From Adiantum capillus-veneris (Eukaryota; Streptophyta; Polypodiopsida; Polypodiales; Pteridaceae), in contig CM043953.1 in NCBI GenBank assembly GCA_014529385.2, forward strand, positions 98,522,842 through 98,582,841: a stretch of 60,000 bases of DNA, in the 5' to 3' direction. The notes beneath the pieces are model-generated. The model was given only the letters and a program-made list of their open reading frames with translations. It did no database searches and was not told where the DNA came from. Shown here piece by piece: positions 1-11,854 of this stretch. The translations under genes were made by a program, and so were the position numbers. Position 1 is the first letter of the stretch. Every line of letters begins with the position of its first letter.

Positions 1-2290
1 GGGAGGGGGTGCTTGTTGCATTAATACCTTCTTACAAATCTGTCATGACAAATCAAAGTGAGATTAGTACTTGTTCAACATAGCTTGCGTAAATTTCACC
101 ACAACACATCACTAGAAAAGCCACCCCAATCACTGTCTTAAGGCCAGGGGAGTCCTCTCCACCCTGTCGCCCTCTTACAGTATGTGGGATTTATGGCTAG
201 ATTGATGACAACACCAGAGACAAGCTATCAAGAACTTTAAAAAAAACCAAGACACTTACGCATCATTGTTGTCCATTACTTCACGTTGGAAGGGAGACAA
301 AATATCCAAGATTAGTCCAAATCCACCCTCCTTGATTCAGCGAATGTTGGGCTTACACTAGTAGGAGAAATGATAGATTTCCTACTCTCAATTGAATGAT
401 CACTCTCTCTCTTACAATGGCATAGATTTCCCTTGCTAATCCCCTATTACAACACATGCACATGCATAAGACAATGAGCTTCCACTCAAGAGCTCCTTCT
501 AGAGAGGTTGAGCTTGGCTTCTCAAGCTATAGCATAGTGCTCTTGCTTATGGCTTCCCCCCTTTTATGCTAGCTACACCCTCCTTTTATAGCAATTTTGA
601 AGGCTAGGGTTACTCCTCTAACCATGGTTGGGTTAGATTTTCAGAAATTTATCTAATTTCTTTTGCTTGGAATTATCAAGAAGTTGGTGGGGAAAGAGAG
701 AGGAGAGAAATGGAGGTGATAGGACTTTTCATAGTGGGTTAGTGTTAGTAGAGTTAGTATTAATTTATAAATGGAATTGAATATTTACAATGGGAGTATC
801 CATGTAGGATACAAATAAGGAAGAAAAACTCTTAAGAGGTAAGAAAAGGTGGATTTCTTACAAGGTTGATGCTCCAAGTGTCTTGAGTAGGGCCAATTTT
901 GACGCTTGTTGACGGTCCACTAGCTTTGACGGTACATTTTTTCTCCACTCTTGACCTTCCTTGGGAGACAAGGTAATTGAAGCTGAGTAATCAACCACCA
1001 TGATTCTGTCTTTTAAGAGAAGAGGCTGAATTTTGTGGTTTTTTGATAGATATGGGTAATTTGGAGGAGGAAAAATGAGACTAGGTGGTCAATTTTGGAA
1101 TGGAATTGTGTGTGGGAGGTATGAGTTCACCATGGTTTCTCTTATTCTTCAAGGTTGAGGAGAAGGTGAGTAGTGTGCAGAGAGGAGTGGTGAGAGAGAT
1201 GGGGATGATGAGTGGAGAAGTGTATTTGAAAGAGGAAAATGATAAAGTGGAAGAGAGAGTGTGGCTGCATAGCATGGGAAAACTGGGGTCCACTAAAAAA
1301 CTCATAGCTCACAGCTGGTAGCTCCAAAAATCATGAAAAACTTTGGGGTGATTATTCAGAGCGTGGGCTACATTTTCTCTTTTGACCACCGCTCCAAATT
1401 CGGAGTGGAGATAGGTGCAAAAATTCTCACCAAAAAGCCTGTTTTTTAGGCCTGCAAAAGTCTTTTAGTGGTCCCCTCCTTTGTTGAATTTGTACAATGC
1501 ATCCAAGAGTGAGCCCCTCCTTTGTCATATTATAATACAAAGCATTCAAGTTGCCCTTGACCCATGCATGGAGGAGGATTATTGGTGAAATAAGAAATAT
1601 ATACATGGTGGGACTAGTGTATGGACTATTCATGGACTTTAGCTCAATGAGCACATGGTGTTAGACTAATGAGTAAAAATAATAATAAAAATATGGAGGA
1701 GTTATGGATATGGAAAGATATTGGAATCATATGATATGGTCCCTCCTTGAATTATTTTGGGTGAAAGAGGAAAATGTATGCAAGTAAATAATATAATAAA
1801 AGTAACCAATGAGTAGAAATCAATTTTTTGTTTTCACGAGGGTGAGGGTGAAAATGTGGGAGTGATTTGTATAAAGGAAAAATATGAGGTTAGAGTATGT
1901 ACATATTGGCAAAAAAATAAAATTATGGTGTAAGAGGATGAAAGAAGGTGTACATAGGTTTAATAAAACACACACCTAAGTAGAAATATTTAAATAAAAT
2001 ACCAAAATAATTATAAAAAATCCCTATATTTAGGCCATATATACAATGAAATATTTACACACAAAGAGGCCATAATATACTTTTATTTTTTTATTTTTTT
2101 TATTTTTTTTGGCTCACCTAGCCCAGTGACTAGCTAGCTGAGGGTTTTTAAGAAGATATGGGAAAAGTCCCGTGACTCACGCACGCCTATGTACAGTGAA
2201 ATGGTAGGGATAGCCACAGTGTTTGGGTGATTTTGGTAGGGTGAGGTAACTCACTGTGGCAATTACAAAGAGCCGAAAAAACAGCTATCA
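1..2290. repeat. LTR-like long repeat, copy A (left end outside window)
   Basis: This stretch matches 23645-25945 along its whole length, closely at 1-1320 and 2000-2290 and more loosely between. The other copy is a 2.6-kb sequence starting TG and ending CA with a short target duplication, so I read both as solo or terminal LTRs of one family. Copy A ends at the CTATCA of 2285-2290, and LINE sequence begins at the next base. About 320 bp of its left end, including the GA microsatellite of the other copy, would lie upstream of the window. Short ORFs inside it are not conserved enough to call genes. Confidence 0.7.
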
Positions 2291-3335
2291 GTACCTTGGC
2301 CTTGAGGTTCCATCCAATCACAAGTGGCATGAATGTGCTATGCGTCGTTTGGAAGCGGGAAAGAGAGCATATTATGTATTTGAGAACATGTGTAATGCGG
2401 GAAACATCAAGTGTTGGGTTCTCAAGAAGTATCTTTTTGATGCATTGGTGACACCGGTTCTTCTTTATGGAGTTGAAGTGTGGGGCGGGAGCATCTCAAA
2501 GTCTACTTGGAAAGAGTTTGAGAATGTCCAAAAGCGTTTTCTTACAAACTTTCTCCAAGTTAAGACACAAACACCATATATGCTCCTACTTCTTGAGTCG
2601 GGATCTCTTCCAATTGAGGTTATGGGCATGGAAAGGGTTGTGGAGTACATGATAAAGATGCGTCAAAACCCCTCACATCGACTTCCTACAATTGCATGGG
2701 AAGCAAGCAAAAAAGTTCAAAAGACGCATAAAAGCAAGATCTTGAGCACGGGATGGATGCAAGACATAAAGAAGTGGTTTGGGAGATGGGATGCATTACA
2801 CCTGCTACATGATGCTTCAATTGACTTTCAAGTGAATGAAGCTTTTCTACAACGCCAATGTATTACGGCTTGGGAGAAATCCGGTGGGTCACGCTTCATA
2901 CATTACACCACCTATATTGCCCCCAACTACAAAACCATGTTCTTCGCTAAGAGAGGAAACCGTACTCACACTTACATGCTTGAGCCTATTCCCTTGTCCG
3001 CGATACGCACTATCGCAGCAATTCGGCTTAGCTCCCATTTCCTTCGATGCGAGATAGGGCGTTGGGGCAATGGAGAAGAGTCAAATCGATTGTGCACATT
3101 ATGCTCACTGCAAGTTCGAGAGTCTGAGTACCACACACTACTAGAGTGCTCAACTTTTGATCACATCCGAACTTGCTTCTCTCACATTTTCAGTCATAAC
3201 TTAGACCTACACACTTTCCTCTCCCAGCCAAAGTGTGGGCTCTCCATTGCGACTCTCATCACTACAATTTTGGAGCATCGAGAGTCACTCATCAGCCATA
3301 CACATACTACATCACATGTAACTTTGGTCCCATAG
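2291..3335 (+). CDS. LINE ORF2 C-terminal fragment (non-LTR reverse transcriptase tail)
   Basis: About 348 codons are open, from the Tyr-Leu-Gly that follows the RT core in plant LINE proteins through to a stop at 3333-3335. The middle part (ALVTPVLLYGVEVWG, near 2440-2495) is the connector typical of LINE RT after the catalytic palm. The end carries CTLC followed by H and C in a CX2CX9HX4C spacing (about 3090-3150), like the zinc-binding RT tail domain of plant LINEs. Endonuclease and the RT catalytic core are absent, so this is a fragment. The open frame can be extended a few codons left into the adjoining LTR-like repeat via a GTG at 2256, but those codons are repeat sequence. The LTR may have inserted into the LINE, with the rest of the LINE beyond the window. 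Confidence 0.8.
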
Positions 3336-3371
3336 GTCATATTTGACCTCCGAGGACGATAATAAAATCTC

Positions 3372-3433
<62 letters not shown>
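3336..3433 (+). repeat. LINE 3' end with CT-microsatellite tail
   Basis: After the LINE stop there is a short 3' untranslated piece, then a CT tract from about 3368 to 3433. The tract takes the place of a poly-A tail, which suggests this LINE family ends in, or seeds, a simple repeat. Confidence 0.55.
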
Positions 3434-3435
<2 letters not shown>

Positions 3436-3857
3436 ACCCCCCTCAAATCAGTCCGCGGCGATGCAGATTGATTTGGGAGATTTCAAAGTCTGGCCAATGG
3501 CCACCTGGCCACAAAAGTTTCAAATTTGCAAACTAGAGGAATTCCCTTTAAGGTAGATTTAAAGAGGAATTTTTTAAGAATTATTGAAATTTTTGTAATT
3601 TAACTTTATTTTTTAAAAAAATTCAATCGTATTTTCTCCTTCTTCCCACCCTTCAACCGACTGTTTTGATTTTTTAACCAGCTTAAGGCTAAGCTGAGAC
3701 ACACTTTTCCCAAACATTGGGATTTTAAAAAAATGAGCCCTTCTTGTGAAAATTAAATGAGCTCTCTTTAACAAGCATAAACGCACACCCAAATATTTAT
3801 TAGAAAGCGACTATGTGCCACACATTTTGAAAATAAAAAGAGAGGAGAATCCAATCA

Positions 3858-3922
<65 letters not shown>

Positions 3923-5544
3923 CCCCCCCCCCCCCCCCATGTGTGTGTCTCCACAAAAGGTTGGATATCTGTCTTTCTTGCTCTCTGTGTCTCCCATGCA
4001 AAGGACGATGCAAAGATGACAAGGTGTCTTGAGGTCTACATGTTGAGCTTGTGGAGCAGTGCAGTCAAGTTGCTACTCCCCCATGGCATGATCAAGACCT
4101 GTTGAGGAGAAAGCATGGCAACAATAGAGAGAGAGAGAGAGAGAGAGAGAGAGCATTGGGAGGGAATCTTCTCACAAATTTAACGTTTTTTTTAAAAATA
4201 GAGCTAGTATGCAGCTTAGTAGAATGATTTATAATAGAACTCTCATTTCATGTCTTGTAGAAGCACTTCATATGTGAAGACAATCTTGTTGCGATGATCA
4301 TTCTTGCATCTTATGGCCGTCAATATTATCAACATTATTTTTTCACTATTGCCCTTTGTGGTGGAAATTGTGTGGTCTCATTTTTTGTAGTTGATTATGT
4401 CATTATAAATCTTGCCACGCTATGCTAAGTATTTGTTGACTTGCAATGCCTAGGGCAAAATGCCTACACTAACAAAAGTTGGCTTACTTGCTAGTTGTAG
4501 AAATTCATGATGATGTTCCAAAACACCTTACTTTTGTGGAGCTTTTGTGAGCTTAAATACAATACCTAGCAACAAACACATTGACTTTGCTATAACCAAT
4601 ATAATCAGATATCATATCAATGCTAGTGGTATACCCATATTAGTCAACTAGTCACATATTCTCACCCCTATGCCTCAATTGTCCTTGGAAATCACTCTTG
4701 CATGCTTGCACCTATTTGTGGTCGGTGCTTACTACAACATTAGATTATGGGAATTTTGTATGTTTGAAGCCTAACAAATTCAACTAATCTCTTTATTTGC
4801 AATTATTTCTTTTGATAGGATCTATTCGACTTTATCTTTGCTCAAAAAATCTTGTTGGGCGTTTGGTAGAACTCCTATAGGGGGAGACTGATATATATGG
4901 GAGGGAAGATATAAGTTTTGTAAATTGTCTATAACTACACCTTCATAGTTAACAAATTTCAACTAGCCACCATTCTTGGAGAGATGGCTTCTTTCTGTCG
5001 AAGCTAGTAGTGGGCACCTATATCGGTATGTATGCTTCAAAGTGCAAGCCAGAGTGCTAAAGCAAGTACGGGGTTCTACGGTAGCTAAGAAGATCTAGAA
5101 GTGTATGCCTATGGTGGGTTTTTAGGCGAGAAAGACTCCATGATGGGCTAAACAAGTCAATAGCTCAAGGTGTTGCAAGAGCTAGAAATATATAGCAAGA
5201 GGTGGTCCTCAAAGTGTTCTCCAAGTGAGTCCAGAGGACTCGTCAAATGGATCTACAAAGTGAAGTTGTTCGGAAAAGATAACTCTTCAATCATAGTCCC
5301 GAGCATCAAGATATGTACAATTAAAATTGGTGAATAACAATAGTGGAATGGGATCTAGTGCTTTTTTTCCATTTTGAAGCCATTTGTTCGCGGTCTTGGA
5401 TTGTCTTAAAGCTACAGGGTCCTTGGGGATCAAGGTCGACATATCTAGGCCTCTACCGGATAAGCATCTAACTCGGGGGCAGAGAGTTGATAGAAAAGGT
5501 CCTAAAAACTCAACAAGCTAATTATGTTATTTTTCATGATGGAT
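3434..5544. other. No gene seen; low-complexity and decayed repeat sequence
   Basis: No convincing coding region on either strand. A segment near 3640-3720 (AAGCTGAGACACA followed by TTTTCCCAAACAT) resembles a motif repeated at 38780-39090, so part of this is a dispersed family. Microsatellites sit at 3861-3938 and 4126-4153. The rest (4155-5544) is AT-rich with many stops in all frames. Confidence 0.6.
3861..3938. repeat. Compound microsatellite (TC)n then poly-C
   Basis: Thirty TC units (3861-3920) run directly into 18 C residues (3921-3938). A GA tract (4126-4153) lies about 190 bp downstream. Confidence 0.95.
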
Positions 5545-7634
5545 CATGGATCGCAATCCATGGCCCCCATAGACCATTTGGGCGGAAAAGTGACTAGTGA
5601 GATTGTACATTAGGAGTGGGACACTTCTCTCATAAAGTTTGCTTGAAAGAAAAACTCAAAAATCACATCAAAATTGGCTGTTATGGCAAAAACAGTAAAA
5701 CAAAGCATTTCAAACACAAAATTTGGGGTTTTCAACTTTTTGGGATCCAAATTCAAAAAGAGGTGATAGAGAACTAGCATAACAAAATTCATGACAAAAT
5801 GATTCCAAACATGGATCACGATCCATGTATCTTTTTGACATTTGGGACTAATATTTGACCAATACATCCCTGATAACTAGTGGAACAACTTTTCCAAAAG
5901 AGACGATAGCAGAAAATTACAAAAACTTGATCAAAACATCAAAATTTTGTCTGATGGCCAAAAACCGCAAACCAGACACAAAAATTTGCTTTTGGTTGGG
6001 CAAAAATGATTCAAAATCAAAAAGATTTGGGAAAGAGTGTCACTATAACATGGACTATAGGTTGACCAAGTTTCATGTCAAAATGAAGTCAAACATGGAT
6101 CGCAATCCATGTATCCAATCATGATCTTTGGCTGAAAATTGACAAGTGGGTAGTTGATACCATTTGGAACAACTTTCTCAAAAGGCACAATGTCAAAAAA
6201 CTGAAAAAAGTTGGTCAAAATAGCCAAAAATAGAAATTAATAAAAACCACAAGACAGACAGAAAAACTTACTTTTGACTAGAAAAAAGTTGTCCAAATTC
6301 AAAAAGAAGCGGTGGAGTAGACTACTGACACTATAGGTAATCACCAGGCCAAATTTGGTGTTCAAATGTGACGGAACACGGATCGCGATCGATGTACCTA
6401 ATCATGATTTTTGGCTGAGATTCAACCAGTAGCTAGTTAAGACATAGAAAAATACTTTTCTCAAAGGAACCATTTGTAAAAAATTTGAAAGTAGTAGTCA
6501 AAAGAGCCAAAACAGGAAAATTCTCAAAACCGCCACAACAGACTGTAGAAGTTACTTTTGGTTGGGCAAAAGTGATCCAAATTCAAAAAATTGTGGATGA
6601 GCAGGCTACAAACATCATAAGCTATCAACACACCGAAATTCAGATCCAAAAGTGGTGGAACATGGATCGCGATCCATGACCCTCTGAGGAATTTTTAGAC
6701 AAAAACTTTCCCAGCCTGTAGCAGAGACCATTGTGAACAAAAGTCTCGAAAGAAGCATTTTTTAAAAAGTTCAAAATTGGGTCAAAATAGCAACAAACAG
6801 TTTAAGGTGAAAACCCTAAAACAAACCTAGGGATTGACTTTTGCATGAACTAAACAAGTCCAAATCATACAAAAACCATATAACATGGATTAGTGGACCA
6901 AGGGGAAGTTGTGTGCCAAGTTTTAGTACCTTCTGATACAAGGGTACATGAATCACGATCCATGTTCCCCTGTCACACAGACTGAGACCAAACTTGTACC
7001 ATAGCTAGAGGACATCACAAGGAGTCTAGCGGTTTTTTCAAAAGTGAATTTGGATATCAAACACCAAGCCAAAAGCCAAAACTGCCAAGTACTCTGACAA
7101 AGTACAAGATCTGACCCAATTTTCAATTCGGAGATCCATTTTCAAAGAAATTGATGCCATAGGACCTAGTAGTCATGCTGATTCTAATGGTACCAATAAA
7201 AGTCAATTTGGGTTCCAAAAATGGATCGCAATCCATGTACCCATAGTGACACATTGACCTAAAGTTTTCCAGATCAGTAGTGCACACATAAGGAAACATA
7301 TTCCCAAATCCATTTTTGAAAAAAAATCACTAAATTTGGGTCTAATGAGAGTAAAATAGGACAAACTAAAAACCACAGTGCAAAACAAGTATTGGGTATT
7401 TGACCTATCAAACCAAGTTCAAATCCAAAAAGATTTGAGATTTAAGTTGTGGACATAGAGCGCAAAAAGCTGCCAAGAGATCAAGTCTAGATGTAGTTGA
7501 ACATGGATTGTGATCCATGTACCTCAACCTCTGAGTTTGATAAAAATTGATACAGATCTTGCTTATGACCTTGTCTACATACTATCAATATTTCAAGTAA
7601 AATTTTGACAAGGGGTCATGGATTGCAATCCACG
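5545..7634. repeat. Diverged tandem array, about 280-bp unit, with an 18-bp palindromic core
   Basis: An 18-bp near-palindrome close to CATGGATCGCGATCCATG occurs at 5545, 5810, 6094, 6377, 6661, 6947, 7220, 7502 and 7617. Spacing is 265, 284, 283, 284, 286, 273, 282 and finally 115 bp. The copy at 6661-6678 is a perfect dyad. Flanks between cores are also alignable (for example CAAATTCAAAAAG about 100 bp before several cores), so this is an old tandem array of eight or so units. Most core variants are CG to CA or CG to TG. Short ORFs across it are not conserved between units, so I call no gene. Confidence 0.85.
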
Positions 7635-7756
7635 TACCTCAGCATAGTGAGGGTATCTGAGTTGATGAGCTTGTAGTCATACTTGAGAACATCTCAAATC
7701 TCAATTTTGAGCTAAAAATACCTTATGGAGGCCAAGATACAAGCCAAATTTCCTGT

Positions 7757-9227
7757 TGACGGGAGCAAAGCGAACCTCGAACCCCGACGGCCTCTAAAAC
7801 ACCGGGGACCGAATGGCGCGCCTCGAGCCTGTCATGGTAAAGCAAACAGGGGCACCACCTAGCTTCAGCGGCTAGGACACAAACAACACACCACCATAAC
7901 AAAGTTTTCATCCAAGAGAGATGGATGCTTGGGAGTAATGATGAAGAGGAAAGGGAATGAGATCAAATGAGAGAGAGAGAGAGAGAGAGAGTGAGGGAGG
8001 GGGTATAGCGGCTTAGTACTTAGGCACCACAAAAGGATGGCGAATCCGCACACCCTTCACACATACACAAGCTCACTCCAAACACAAGACTAGGTGGCGA
8101 TTCCGCACACCTCACATGGGCAAAACATTGCAAGAAAACATACTCACAAAACCTCAAGCTTTATTTAGAGAATAAGACGATGAAATGGGGAGCATAGGGT
8201 AGGGGAATGAGAAGGGAGAGAGTGGTAGAGCACATGGCGGATAGGTGGGAGTTGATGGCGAAGACTCGCACAAGGGTTATGGCCATCATCCTTCATTTAG
8301 TTGCCCTTCATCTTCCATAGCCAAGGGTGTAGAGGTCATGCTCAAGACAAGCATGGTGATTGCGGTGATGGTGATGGTGTGGGTGTGTGTGTGTGTGCAC
8401 TAGGCACACACAGTGCATAGTGTGTTCTTTGGTGATGTTGTGTGTGTGTAGTGTGATGGTGAACCCTCTTTATATAGGGTAGGAGGGGGATAAATTCTAG
8501 AATTTAGAAATGAAGAAATCATTATCTACACAGGCCATGTGACTGTGGGCCCCACTTGTCTGGCTGTGTATATATGTGCCAGAACAGCAGTCTCATGAGA
8601 GAGAGACTAAGAGAGAGAGATGGGTTAATGGAAAAAAGAGAGGTGACATGGAGAATAAAGTAACTACAAGAGGGGAGAGAGGGGAGGGTGGGGATGGGTC
8701 TGTGGGCACCTTTTTCAGTGAAACTGAGTGTGTGTGAGTGTGGGGGAGGCCATCTGGCTACCAGACAAGAGAGATTTTGAATTTTAGAGAGAGAGAGGGG
8801 GTATTTGGATCATGGGAGAGTGTAGGAGAGAGAAAAGGGGGGGTGGGGTATACTGTTTTGGAAGATAGGAGAGGTGGCATGTGAGTTAGGGTGCATTATT
8901 GGTAAGGACAGGGGGTGGGGTAGCTTCAAGGGAGAGAGAAAGGAGAAAGGACAAGGGGAAGAGAGAGGGGGTTGACCTTTTGAGTGGAGGAGAGGAAAAG
9001 GGACACCCGGCGGGGCAACAGTGAAGAAAAAGGAGTCAAGGTGGGGATGGGCTACCCCGCAGGCATGAGGTGGCCTATTTTACCTTTCTTATATATTTAC
9101 ATAATCATACTTTTTTTTTCTTACTTTTTCAATGCCTTTTATCACTCCCTCCATAAGAGGGGGTTTTCATGGGGTGGGGACGAGAGAAGAGGGGTATGGG
9201 AGCTTGGCTTGTGAAAAGCCCCCATCA
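7757..9227 (-). repeat. 3' LTR of the pol-less element
   Basis: 1471 bp, TG...CA, near-identical to 13128-14676. It lacks a segment of about 60 bp present in the other LTR at 14066-14128. It contains GA and GT microsatellites and a minus-strand TATA-like TATATAAAG near 8468-8476. Confidence 0.9.
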
Positions 9228-9230
9228 TTA

Positions 9231-9243
9231 GCCCTCCCCTTTT
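9231..9243 (-). other. Polypurine tract of the pol-less element
   Basis: On the minus strand this reads AAAAGGGGAGGGC, immediately upstream of the 3' LTR. It marks the likely plus-strand DNA priming site and fixes the element's orientation. Confidence 0.75.
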
Positions 9244-9292
9244 GGCTAGAGGCATTCATGTCTCTAACTCATCTGTTTCTTCTTCCGCTTAG

Positions 9293-11745
9293 CTATAGGA
9301 TCCGATATCGAGTTGCCTTTTGAATTAGCCATTCCATTTGGCCATTGGTGAGATTTCTGGGATATTCATGAATCTGTAACAGGTCCGGGTGATAGCTTGT
9401 TCCTTGGAATAGTGTCGGTTGATTAAAGGGGAAGCCCATGGCTTCCAGAACTTTGTGCAAGTGTCCTCCTGGATCCCAAGTGAAAAATAGGATCATTGTC
9501 TGCAGTGTCTGAACAATATAATTTGCATGCCAAATTGGACCAAATTTGTAACCACCAGTAGCGAGAGGGGAAATGAGCATCTTGGCTCCTGCAAAGGCAG
9601 AACTGAAAATTATGATTCCCAAGAGTGTACCAAGAATCCACCATATATGGCCGCCTTGTTGGTGTGGTGAGCTCAAGTTGTCTTCAGAATCCTGCTTACT
9701 GCCATGACTAGAAAAAACTGCAAGCATATCATGCTTCTTTTGGGTGTGCTCAAACATGTCAGCTTCCTTTATTGATGCTAATAGCAAGCCACCTACCTTG
9801 CGGCTTAAATACAAGCGTAATTCACTTACCTTTCTCCAAAGAGAGGATGCACTATTTGTAAAAAATTGTACCAAATTGCGAATGAGGTCTTCATTCTTGC
9901 ATTCTATCAGGCTTTTGTCTATCCATGGCTCCTTTGCTCTTATCTCCATGCTGATCTTCTCTCTATATGTTATAGCGGCTAGCCATAGCCATAGGTCTAA
10001 TGCATCCCATGCAAACACAATGCTGTGTTGTGGAGGAGTTTGGAACATCCTTAAAAGGTTGGCAACATATTGATCATCAAACTTACTCTGAACACCTTCA
10101 CATAAACTGGAGGCATTACCCATCTCCAAGTTTATAACACCCTTCAGTAAACTAGAGGCATTACCCATCTCTAAGTCTATAACACTACACAATAAAGTCT
10201 TGCTCGGCTGCCAAGCCTCTGGAGCAATATCCAACTCCAAACCTTCAGTCATACTTACCTCTTCGTTATGGTCCTTAAGTGAAACTGCCTTGATGCAAGA
10301 TTCCTTTAGCTTGCTACACTGTCCTGGGTCCATGCTGGTGCACAGGCTTCCGTTTTCAAAGCCCTCCCCTTTGCTTGATATGTTGTCCACCTTCTGCAAA
10401 GCCTTGCTAGCAGGCTAGTCTTCCTCTTCTCTTGTATCTTTCATGCCCTTTGCATTCCTCTTACTCTGACGAGGCCTAATCAAGACTTTACACCTTTTTA
10501 CCCTTACTGCCCAATGCTGTCGATTGATCGTTTTGGTGCCTATTTCATTCAAGGTTAAAGATGTACTCACATTTGTAACACAATTTTCTTGACTTACCTC
10601 CCCCACCTGGGTAGCATCTTTTGATTCTTTAACCTCTTGTTCCACTGCTTGAGTTCTTTGAATAAACTTCTTACTTGATCCTTCTTCTGTTACACTCATC
10701 TTGACCTCTTCTGCAAGACCAATGATAATTGGTGTGCGGGTACCAATTGATAGTGGGCGTAGGATGATTGTAAGTGGTGATTGTAGTGGTGGTTGCATTG
10801 GTGACTGGCGTCGAATTGGTGTGGCCAGCTGTGGTTGCACCGCTGGTGGTGGGATTTGAACAGGTGGGACTGGTTGCCTGAGTGGCGGTGGTCTTGCTCT
10901 TGGTGGAGAGATCTGATTCTGTCTCCCCCCTCTATTGAAATTCTGCCTCCTCGGGTGTGGGCAGTAGTACATTTCATGGCCATCTTCCCCGTAGTTGTAA
11001 CAGTGGTACTCTGGGTTCTGCCTTCGTTGTCCTCTTCCTTGTTATGGGTTCCTGCCAGGTGCATGCCCTTGCTGCACAAGATGCACAGATAAACTCTCTA
11101 GTTGGGTGGTGATGCGACTCAGCAGGTCTTTCTCTTCTGATGCCTCCTGCGATTGGACTCTATGATTGGCTGTTGCAGTCACTGGGGTTGGTTGTATCGA
11201 GATTGTTTCCTCTGACTCGTTTACTCTTGCTTGCATGCGTAGCTTCTTGTCTTTAAGGCGGGCTACTTCGACTGCCAACTCATATGTTGCAGGAAACCTT
11301 CCCTTCACCTTCTCTCTAAGCGGCGACCATAGACCAGCAATGAAACGGTCCTTCTTTAGGAAATTAGGCGCTCCTTCACCTTCCTCCAGCGAGGCAACCC
11401 ATCTCTCCCATGAGTCCACAAATTTGGACTCGTAGGTGGCATACTCCAGCAGGCCTCCCTGCTTTAATTCTGTCAGTAATTGCCATAGCCTCTCCGAGGT
11501 TGTGCCTCCACCAAACCTCTTTACAAAAGCATCCATTAACACATCCCATGCATTCTTGGTGGCCTGGGGCAATGCATTATACCAGGACTTGGCCTCTACT
11601 TTCATCAGTAGAGGAAAAATTCTAAGTCGTGAAGCATCGTCATCTTTGTTGGAGACGATACAAGCAATGTCGAAATCATCCAAAAAGTCAGTGTGAGATC
11701 CTCTACCTTCTTTCCACTGAACGTGGGGAAAGAAACACTTGCCAT
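9293..11745 (-). pseudogene. Gag-like polyprotein with C-terminal membrane segment (broken)
   Basis: Three open stretches, 11683-11042, 10972-10415 and 10399-9293, lie in one reading frame. They are separated only by a TAA at 11042-11044 and a TAG at 10415-10417, so they are one ORF of about 800 codons. A better start is the ATG at 11743-11745, joined through a one-base frameshift near 11690. The N-terminal part is a Retrotrans_gag-type capsid domain (for example AKSWYNALPQ and FIAGLW). A degenerate zinc knuckle follows across 10960-11010, with the second Cys replaced by Tyr (CX2YX4HX4C). Next come a Pro/Gln-rich linker and a unique 370-residue tail. The tail has a 15-residue tandem repeat (DNA 10103-10192) and one strong hydrophobic segment (about residues 252-276 of the last open stretch) that could span a membrane. 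The tail has no family I recognise; env-like is speculation. Confidence 0.75.
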
Positions 11746-11854
11746 GGTAGTGACTCAGGAAATTACAAACCTCTGTTTTCTTTTTTTCCTTTTTTTTACA
11801 TTACATTAACAGTAGCGGCTCATAGCAGTTTTTTTACAAGGGTGGGTGGATAGG

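Noticed and set aside
1085-1321. Duplicated ORF pairs at 1085-1321 and 24731-24967
   Set aside because: They are parts of the long LTR-like repeat; the strands are both open through purine-rich sequence and no domain is visible.
3815-4105. ORFs through the CT/poly-C tract
   Set aside because: They are simple-sequence translations (Ser-Leu and Pro runs) with no domain.
5090-5290. A phrase resembling copia RT (KWIYKVK) near 5250
   Set aside because: A few residues only; no neighbouring RT motifs in any frame.
5855-6679. Short ORFs in the 280-bp array as genes
   Set aside because: Frames are not kept between repeat units, so they are chance ORFs.
5545-7634. CRISPR-like array (regularly spaced palindromic repeats)
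   Set aside because: Spacing is about 280 bp, the inter-core sequences are homologous to each other, and the genome is plant-like; it is a tandem satellite-type repeat.
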